The translations under genes were made by a program, and so were the position numbers. This document shows, piece after piece, positions 4,014 to 9,666 of a stretch of DNA of 9,666 nt; position 1 is the stretch's first letter, and each line of letters starts with the position of its first letter. A model generated the notes under the pieces. That model had not been told where the DNA came from and did not search any database. It worked only from the letters and a program-made list of their open reading frames with translations. This DNA is from Sulfidibacterium sp964473395 (GTDB lineage Bacteria; Bacteroidota; Bacteroidia; Bacteroidales; F082), in contig CAYYOW010000084.1 of assembly GCA_964473395.1 (NCBI GenBank), positions 1-9,666 of the forward strand, in the 5' to 3' direction.

Positions 4014-5324
4014 ATGATGATGATAAAAAAATGGCTTGTTTTTTTGTTGCTGTTGCCGCTGATTTCTCAGGCTCAGGATAGCTTGCAATTTCAGAAAGTG
4101 CAGCAGATAAAGACACTTTTCGATTCGCTGAAAACACACCCGCAAACGAAAAGCGATCAATTGAATATGGAAAAAGCATTGCTCGGAAGACGAATGGTTA
4201 CCGGCTTGTTATATCCTAAAATCAATGCTTTCGGCAAGTATGAATATGCTAATACACCCAATGGTATGTTGCCACTTGCACCAAATGATTTGATAAAGAT
4301 GGTTCAGGATAAGGCTGCTTCCCAGCCTTTCAGCCAAAATATTTTCAGGATTGGGGTAGGGGTTTCCATGCCGGTTTTTGCCCTGTCTATTTATACCACG
4401 GCAGCCAAAGCGAAGGCAATGTATCAATCTGCAGCGGCTAAAGCAGGAATTAATCTTCAGGAAAATGAAGCACTTATCGTAAGTACTAATGCCAGCCTGC
4501 AATATTTACATGAATTGCTTGCAGCGCTTGCAGTGAAGAAAGTATCTCTTGCAAAAACATTGTCTGTTATTAAGATGCAGGTAGAAAATGGCAGAGCTTC
4601 AAAGACCGCTTTATTAAAAATACGGAATGCGATGAATGAAATAAACATTCTGGATAATAATATCCGGCAACAGAAGCAAAAAGCACTATCTGCCATTCGT
4701 TCACTTACGGGAATCATGCTTCAGCAACCGGTAAAAATGATTCAAACCGGAACTTATCAAAATGGTAGTTTAAAGGTTTTGGAACCTTTACGCAAAAAGG
4801 CTGAAGCCGATAGGCTTGCCTGGCGTGCAGAAAAAGAAAAACTTATACCCGCCATTTATTTCAATGGTGATTATAACCGCAGCACTGCTAAAGCCTACAA
4901 TAACAATCTGAATATCAACGAAGATTATGGAACTATGGCGCTGACATTAAATATACCCCTTTTTGCCAAATCGCAGTATGCAGTTATTAAAATGAGTAAA
5001 ATTGACTATAAAAGCTCCCTGAATGATTTAAAAAAGTTGCATCTTGAGATCGGGTCACAGGCACAGGCTTTAGAGAATAATCTGGCATTATTAAATAGTT
5101 CTGTAAAACTTTATCAAAATAGTGTAAAAGATAAAAAAGAATTACTCAAAATAGCCAGGGTTTCTTATTTGTCTCATCGTATGACGGTCGAAGACTATTT
5201 GAAATACGAAGATGATTTGATTTTAGAGAAGTCGCATCTTTACAGTGCGATGGCAAAAAAATGGCAAACACTTATGCAGCTTGCTGTAATATATGGAAAT
5301 AATATCGAACAAATTGTAAAATAA
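4014..5324 (+). CDS. TolC-like outer membrane efflux channel protein
   Basis: This is the outer-membrane exit duct of the tripartite pump encoded with the next two genes. The 436-residue protein begins with a clear signal peptide: Met-Lys-Lys start region, hydrophobic core LVFLLLLPLI, and likely cleavage after SQA at residue 20. The mature part is mainly alpha-helical with the two-fold repeat of the OEP family. RIGVGVSMPVF (about 113-123) and MALTLNIPLFAKSQYAVIK (from 308) are the equivalent strand-turn-helix points of the two halves. No lipobox cysteine is present, so it is not an OprM-type lipoprotein. Three in-frame ATGs (4014, 4017, 4020) follow an A-rich stretch, and any of them could be the start. 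It is the first gene of the operon, 27 nt before the fusion protein gene. Substrate unknown. Confidence 0.9.
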   Translation: MMMIKKWLVFLLLLPLISQAQDSLQFQKVQQIKTLFDSLKTHPQTKSDQLNMEKALLGRRMVTGLLYPKINAFGKYEYANTPNGMLPLAPNDLIKMVQDKAASQPFSQNIFRIGVGVSMPVFALSIYTTAAKAKAMYQSAAAKAGINLQENEALIVSTNASLQYLHELLAALAVKKVSLAKTLSVIKMQVENGRASKTALLKIRNAMNEINILDNNIRQQKQKALSAIRSLTGIMLQQPVKMIQTGTYQNGSLKVLEPLRKKAEADRLAWRAEKEKLIPAIYFNGDYNRSTAKAYNNNLNINEDYGTMALTLNIPLFAKSQYAVIKMSKIDYKSSLNDLKKLHLEIGSQAQALENNLALLNSSVKLYQNSVKDKKELLKIARVSYLSHRMTVEDYLKYEDDLILEKSHLYSAMAKKWQTLMQLAVIYGNNIEQIVK

Positions 5325-5351
5325 ATTACCGGCTAATAAAATTATTTGATC

Positions 5352-6407
5352 ATGAAAAAATATAAAAAATCAATTATTTGGACTATTGTCATCCTGGCTC
5401 TTGTGATAGCTGGCGTCCTAAAAATAAAACATACAAAAGATAAGGATGCATCGCTTCCGCCTGCAAAGCAATATGCTATTGTCGTTTCAACCATAAAACC
5501 TCAGGAAAAAAACATTCAGTTGACACTTCCTTGTCTTGCATTGACAAAAAATGATAAAGATGTTATGCTCGCTTCCCGTATTTCTGCCCGTGTCGACTGG
5601 ATAAAAGCCAGCGGAAGCCGAATAAAAGAAGGTGAAGTAATTGCCAAACTTGACAGTACCGGTATTAAGTCTGAGATTAATAGTGTGAAGTCTCAGATTA
5701 TAGCCCAGGAAACAGCCTTAAAAAATTTGGAAGCCAGTCATAAACGTACATTGGAACTGTTGAATGTTGAAGGTGCTTCTATTGAGGAGTCGCAGGCAGA
5801 AGAAAGTAAAATTGCCGGGGTGAAATCTCAGGTTGAGTCTCTTAAGCAAAAACTGAATGATTTGAACAATATACTGACCTATGCCATAATTAAAGCCCCC
5901 GTGGCCGGACGGATTTCAAAAACAATGGTCAATAAAGGAGATATGGCAATGCCCGGACATCCGGTGGCAAGTGTGAGTGCAAACAATGGCTTCTTTTTGT
6001 TGCTTCGTGTTCCCACCGATCTTAGGGTTTATGGCATTACACTTAATGGCAAAATTTACGATGCCATTCCGCTGCACAGCACGTTCAATAGCCTTGCTGA
6101 ATACAAAGTATATGTAGATAATGCGGAGATGACTACTGGTAACCGTGTGGAAGTCAATGTGATTGTTTATAAGGGCAAGGGCATTGAACTGCCTTTTGAT
6201 GCTCTCTTGAACAGGAATGGTAAAAGCTACGTTATGGTACGAAAAGGCAATCAGGCTGTTCCTGAAGAGATTCATCAGGTACAGAGTGGCCAGCAGGGTA
6301 TAGTAATCAGTAATATTGATGTTATTGGTAAAGAACTTGTTATAGCCAAACCTGATATTTTACTGAGATTACTTGGCGGCACTTCACTTAAAGTTAAGGA
6401 GGACTAA
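5352..6407 (+). CDS. RND efflux membrane fusion protein (HlyD/AcrA family periplasmic adaptor)
   Basis: This adaptor links the inner-membrane RND pump to the TolC-like channel. From the ATG at 5352 it has 351 residues. An in-frame TTG at 5346 was rejected because ATG-AAA-AAA gives a normal signal start. Residues 7-23 form one hydrophobic helix after a lysine-rich start, with no lipobox cysteine, so it is probably anchored by an uncleaved signal. The first lipoyl half is at about 75-101 (SRISARVDWIKASGSRIKEG) and an alpha-helical coiled-coil hairpin at about 105-175. The second lipoyl half is at about 177-209 (YAIIKAPVAGRISKTMVNKG), followed by beta-barrel and membrane-proximal domains. It sits 27 nt after the channel gene. 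Its last codons contain the ribosome binding site of the pump gene, which starts 3 nt after its stop. Confidence 0.92.
   Translation: MKKYKKSIIWTIVILALVIAGVLKIKHTKDKDASLPPAKQYAIVVSTIKPQEKNIQLTLPCLALTKNDKDVMLASRISARVDWIKASGSRIKEGEVIAKLDSTGIKSEINSVKSQIIAQETALKNLEASHKRTLELLNVEGASIEESQAEESKIAGVKSQVESLKQKLNDLNNILTYAIIKAPVAGRISKTMVNKGDMAMPGHPVASVSANNGFFLLLRVPTDLRVYGITLNGKIYDAIPLHSTFNSLAEYKVYVDNAEMTTGNRVEVNVIVYKGKGIELPFDALLNRNGKSYVMVRKGNQAVPEEIHQVQSGQQGIVISNIDVIGKELVIAKPDILLRLLGGTSLKVKED
6396..6403 (+). promoter_or_regulatory. Consensus Shine-Dalgarno site of the pump gene
   Basis: AAGGAGGA lies 7 nt before the ATG at 6411, inside the end of the fusion protein gene. It is a near-perfect match to the 16S anti-Shine-Dalgarno. 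Other starts in the window have A-rich leaders without such a site, as is usual in Bacteroidota. Confidence 0.6.
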
Positions 6408-6410
6408 GCT

Positions 6411-9400
6411 ATGTTCGGATTTTTCTATAAGCGACCTTATTTGCTATTTTCAATTATCGGAGGTTTCTTTATCCTTGGAATAGTGGCACTAATTACACTT
6501 CCCAAGAACCTTTTCCCCGATTCTACTCCTCCCGAAGTGCTTGTTATTACCAACATACCAGGTGCAACAGCCCAGGTTTCGGCCAATACCATTTCAAAAC
6601 CTATCGAAGAGGAAATATCACGATTGGGAATGGTAACCGATGTGAGTTCCGTAAACGTAGCCAATTTCTCTATCGTTCTGGCTCAATTTAGTTATAAAAA
6701 AGGATTAAACGCAGCTGCTGTAGATGTGGCCAATGCACTTTCCATAGCCAAGGCCAAATTACCGAAAGATGTTAATCCGGCTGTATATACGGTTGGCGAT
6801 TTCACCTTGCCTGTGGATGTTATGGCACTATCGCCAAAGAACAAAAATATAACACTGCCTGAAATCCGTAAGATTGCCCAAAGCTTTATCAAACCATATT
6901 TGTTAAGCAATCCCGGTATTGGTAATGTCGAAGTATTTGGTGGTTACCAAAGTGCCATTAATATCGATATTGACCCTTTCAAAGCAAAACGCTACGGCGT
7001 TGATTTTGAAACCATTGCCAAGGCTATTCAGTCTCTGAACCATGATATTCCAGTTGGTTTTGTTAAAGGGAAAAACGGCTTCTTTACCATTACTATTTAT
7101 GGCGAAAAAGATGAGATAGCAAGGTTAAAACAGATTCCTATTCTGCCAAATGTTCGTCTCGGCGATGTTGCTGATGTGAAATGGGGCTATCAGAAACGAA
7201 CCAGCGGCTACATTGGTAATGGAAGGCAAGCCATTGCATTGAGTATTCAGCGTGCTCCGGGTGGCAGTGTGCTTTCCGTGAGTAACGAGGCGCGTGCTCA
7301 AATGAAAAAGCTGGAGAAAGAGTATCCGAATATTCGTTTTCAGATATCGGATACACAACGTGATCTGATTAAGCTCTCCAATGCGAATATGTTGAATGCG
7401 CTACGTGATGCCATCATTTTCACACTGATTGTGGTGTTCTTCTTCCTCGGAAACTTCCGTGCTATTATTGCTGCCGGCCTTTCCATTCCCATGGTGTTTT
7501 TTGGTACGCTCGCTGTTATCTGGCTCGGTGGTGGCGAACTGAATATTGTAATCTATACAGCTATCATACTGTCACTCGGTATGTTGACCGATGATGCGGT
7601 GGTGGTGCTCGAAAATGTCGAGCGACACCTTACTGACCTTGGAGAAGAGCTGAATACTGCTGTTACCAAAGGAACCAAAGAGGTTATTACTCCTGTATTT
7701 GCCGGAACACTATCTACAATTGCTATTCTGCTTCCGTTGATGTTTGTGGGCGGATTTCCGCAGAAAATATTCAAACCATTGATTTCAACTTTGATTATTG
7801 CCTTGCTGTTTTCATTCTTCCTGTCTATTACTTTTATTCCTCAGTTATTGAAAATAATGTATAAAAATGGCGTTAAAAAATCAAAATTTGAGCTGTGGTT
7901 CGACCGCGCTTATCAGAACACTTTGGGACGGCTTGTGGAGCCTTATATCAGTGTGCTGAAGTTCTCCAATGGAAAACACCGAATCTGGAGACGTGCGCTA
8001 TTGATAGTTGGCGTGCTGATTGTTTTGGTAATTAGTGTCAAAACAATTATGCCAACCATTGGACGTGATGCCATGCCACCCATGGATACCGGAATTATTA
8101 AAGCACAGGTTGCTTTCAGTTCCAATGAAACCGTTGACAATTCGGAGGTTAGAATTCAGCCCTTTTTGAAATGGCTTGAAAAACAAAAATGGCTGAAGAT
8201 GAGTTCGGTGGCATTTGGAAATGAAAAAGGCGTACTCAGTCTTGGTAGCGGTAACCTGCCTTCTGAGGCTACCATTACAATCAATGCCGTAGATCGTTTT
8301 CATCGTAAACTGACCATTTGGCAACTGGAGGATACTATTCGCCGTAGGTTGGCGCAATTGCCAGGCGTAAAAAGAGATGATGTGTTTGACTTTGGGGCAA
8401 CGGCTGTATCCACGGTAAAAGCACCTCTCGATGTTCGCCTTCTATCTCCTTATGTTACAGGGCTTGGTCAGAAAGCCGATGAAGTAAAAAAAGCCCTTAG
8501 CAAAGTAAAAGGATTGACTTCCCTTTCCACAAGCTGGGACAAAGACTTTACGGAAGTGAAACTGGATGTTGACGAAAACAAAGCACTCAGCTATGGGATA
8601 ACTCCTTATCAGATTGCTATGCAACTCCCTGTAAAAGGACAGGTTGTGGGCCTGGCCGGTAACTTCCAATCCATGAATACCCAGTTTGTCAGACTCTATC
8701 TGAAAGGAAAATTTAGTCAGAATATCCAAACATTACGTTTGCTCCCCATCAAGACAAAATTTGGAGAGGTTCCGCTGGAAACTTTTGCAAAGGTCTCAAA
8801 ACAACTGACTTATGCAAAAATTGAACGGGATAAGCTTATGTACAGTGTGGATGTAAACGGATATCGCGCACGAAGGCCCATAACTCATTTGACCGATGCA
8901 GCAATTTCTTCTTTGAAAAATGTGAAGCTCGGTGGTGTCATTGTTAGTCAACAAGGCGATATTGCTACGATTAATGACAGCTTTGGCCGGATGATAAAAG
9001 CAATTATTCTGGGGATTATTCTTTTATTAATCTCGCTGATTGCCATTTATAAGTCGGTGAGAATGGCACTGATTATGATTTTCGTTCTGCCGTTATCTCT
9101 GATAGGTGCAGCCTGGGGTATGTTACTATTCAATAAGCCAAGTTGTTTGCCAAGTATGCTTGGTATTCTGCTTTTGTTTGGTATTATCATTAAGAATGCT
9201 GTACTACTCATAGATTTTTACCAGCAGTACAGGGAAGGCGGCGATACGCCATTTGAAAGTGCAATGGAAAGTGTCCGTGTGCGTTTCCGTCCGGTTATGA
9301 TGACTGCCTTTGGTACCATCGCCGGTATGATTCCGATTGCCCTTGAAATGGCTGTCGGACTGGAGCGACTAAGTCCACTGGCAGATGTAGCCATCGGTGG

Positions 9401-9503
9401 CCTGCTTATCGGTACTCTTCTTACACTGATTTATGTACCAATGTTTGCCTATTCGGTGGACACCAAAGACAAAAAAAAGCAAATAGTGGAGGCAATTGAA
9501 TAA
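6411..9503 (+). CDS. RND-family efflux pump, inner membrane permease subunit (AcrB-like, HAE type)
   Basis: This proton-driven pump is the engine of the tripartite system. Its 1030 residues compare with 1049 in AcrB. Layout: TM1 (about 10-29), a first periplasmic porter/docking loop, TM2-TM6 (from about 330), TM7 (from about 527), a second periplasmic loop, and TM8-TM12 (about 862-1015). The proton relay is intact: Asp394-Asp395 in TM4 (GMLTDDAVVVLENVER), Lys928 in TM10 (GIIIKNAVLLIDF) and Thr965 in TM11 (FRPVMMTAFGT). The paired aspartates point to the drug/hydrophobe (HAE) branch, not the heavy-metal CzcA branch, which has Asp-Gly there. PGATAQVSANTISKPIEEEI (from about 50) is the conserved porter motif. 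The last residues are Lys-rich and cytoplasmic. The substrate cannot be read from sequence. Confidence 0.95.
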   Translation: MFGFFYKRPYLLFSIIGGFFILGIVALITLPKNLFPDSTPPEVLVITNIPGATAQVSANTISKPIEEEISRLGMVTDVSSVNVANFSIVLAQFSYKKGLNAAAVDVANALSIAKAKLPKDVNPAVYTVGDFTLPVDVMALSPKNKNITLPEIRKIAQSFIKPYLLSNPGIGNVEVFGGYQSAINIDIDPFKAKRYGVDFETIAKAIQSLNHDIPVGFVKGKNGFFTITIYGEKDEIARLKQIPILPNVRLGDVADVKWGYQKRTSGYIGNGRQAIALSIQRAPGGSVLSVSNEARAQMKKLEKEYPNIRFQISDTQRDLIKLSNANMLNALRDAIIFTLIVVFFFLGNFRAIIAAGLSIPMVFFGTLAVIWLGGGELNIVIYTAIILSLGMLTDDAVVVLENVERHLTDLGEELNTAVTKGTKEVITPVFAGTLSTIAILLPLMFVGGFPQKIFKPLISTLIIALLFSFFLSITFIPQLLKIMYKNGVKKSKFELWFDRAYQNTLGRLVEPYISVLKFSNGKHRIWRRALLIVGVLIVLVISVKTIMPTIGRDAMPPMDTGIIKAQVAFSSNETVDNSEVRIQPFLKWLEKQKWLKMSSVAFGNEKGVLSLGSGNLPSEATITINAVDRFHRKLTIWQLEDTIRRRLAQLPGVKRDDVFDFGATAVSTVKAPLDVRLLSPYVTGLGQKADEVKKALSKVKGLTSLSTSWDKDFTEVKLDVDENKALSYGITPYQIAMQLPVKGQVVGLAGNFQSMNTQFVRLYLKGKFSQNIQTLRLLPIKTKFGEVPLETFAKVSKQLTYAKIERDKLMYSVDVNGYRARRPITHLTDAAISSLKNVKLGGVIVSQQGDIATINDSFGRMIKAIILGIILLLISLIAIYKSVRMALIMIFVLPLSLIGAAWGMLLFNKPSCLPSMLGILLLFGIIIKNAVLLIDFYQQYREGGDTPFESAMESVRVRFRPVMMTAFGTIAGMIPIALEMAVGLERLSPLADVAIGGLLIGTLLTLIYVPMFAYSVDTKDKKKQIVEAIE

Positions 9504-9528
9504 ACAGATTGTTTTCGTATGCAAATGG

Positions 9529-9560
9529 AAAAGGCAGGAGAAATATTTCTCCTGCCTTTT
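9529..9560. terminator. Intrinsic terminator between convergent genes
   Basis: Bases 9529-9560 form a perfect 32-nt palindrome. Arms AAAAGGCAGGAGAAAT and ATTTCTCCTGCCTTTT meet without a spacer, so the central AT pairs form the loop. The stem is about 14 bp with a GC-rich middle and ends in TTTTGTTCTTTC on the plus strand. It lies 25 nt after the pump stop. Its symmetry and the A-run on the other side mean it can also serve the minus-strand gene ending at 9591. Confidence 0.88.
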
Positions 9561-9590
9561 GTTCTTTCTATCCCAAAAAAGTTGAAATTC

Positions 9591-9666
9591 TTAGCTTGCA
9601 CTTTCTATGCGTTCCGCATTCATTTTATCCTTTTCCGTGATAATCATAGGAGACTCTTTGGTCATC
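9591..9666 (-). CDS. C-terminal end of an unidentified minus-strand gene (cut by window edge)
   Basis: On the minus strand a frame enters from beyond 9666 and stops at TAA (9593-9591). At least 24 C-terminal residues are visible, polar and charged, ending MNAERIESAS. The first visible codon is an ATG at 9665, but the frame is open to the window edge, so it is treated as internal. The terminator at 9529-9560 follows 30 nt downstream, which supports a real gene end. No family is recognisable from so few residues. Confidence 0.45.
   Translation of the reverse strand, partial: MTKESPMIITEKDKMNAERIESAS

Noticed and set aside
5346..5351. TTG start two codons upstream for the membrane fusion protein
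   Set aside because: The ATG at 5352 is followed by Lys-Lys and a hydrophobic helix, a normal start. The TTG adds only two residues and has no ribosome site.
9519..9666. Plus-strand frame open through the end of the window
   Set aside because: It runs straight through the terminator palindrome, which has no stop in this frame, and is antisense to the minus-strand gene end.

Overview
The window looks like a chromosomal segment of a Bacteroidota (Bacteroidetes) bacterium. Base composition is moderately AT-rich. Most genes start without a Shine-Dalgarno sequence. Promoter-like sites fit the phylum's unusual consensus: two have the exact form TTG-N19-TAnnTTTG (1960-1989 and 3693-3722), and a third has an exact -7 box on the minus strand (682-689).

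Region 1 (1-689, minus strand) holds the 5' end of a PLP-dependent cysteine synthase/cystathionine beta-synthase gene and its long leader. This is the most interesting part of the window. The leader contains two tiny reading frames rich in cysteine codons. The first (606-674, 22 codons) ends in six consecutive Cys codons and starts only a few bases after a -7 box, so it is probably leaderless or nearly so. The second (425-520, 31 codons) has three consecutive Cys codons. RNA structures are possible around both. Together with the downstream enzyme, this suggests a cysteine-sensing attenuator that uses ribosome stalling at Cys codons. It is analogous to the polycysteine leader peptides known from mycobacteria.

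Region 2 (790-3533) is an SOS-like DNA damage module. On the minus strand is dinB, a Y-family polymerase with a clamp-binding motif. Divergent from it are an XRE repressor fused to an S24/LexA-type autoprotease domain and a DnaQ-like DEDDh exonuclease 21 bp downstream. The divergent intergenic region carries a canonical promoter, a perfect 17-bp palindrome over the expected transcription start, and a second inverted repeat. The repressor keeps an Ala-Gly dipeptide, Ser152 and Lys191 at LexA-like spacing, so it could cleave itself.

Region 3 (3534-9560, plus strand) is a complete tripartite RND efflux operon: outer-membrane TolC-like protein, membrane fusion protein and RND pump. A canonical promoter with a TetR-like half-site pair at +1 and a purine-rich leader of about 285 nt precede it, and a perfect hairpin terminator ends it. 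No TetR gene is present in the window. The pump has the Asp-Asp/Lys/Thr proton relay typical of drug-type (HAE) RND pumps.

Region 4 (9591-9666, minus strand) is the C-terminal end of an unidentified gene that converges on the efflux operon.
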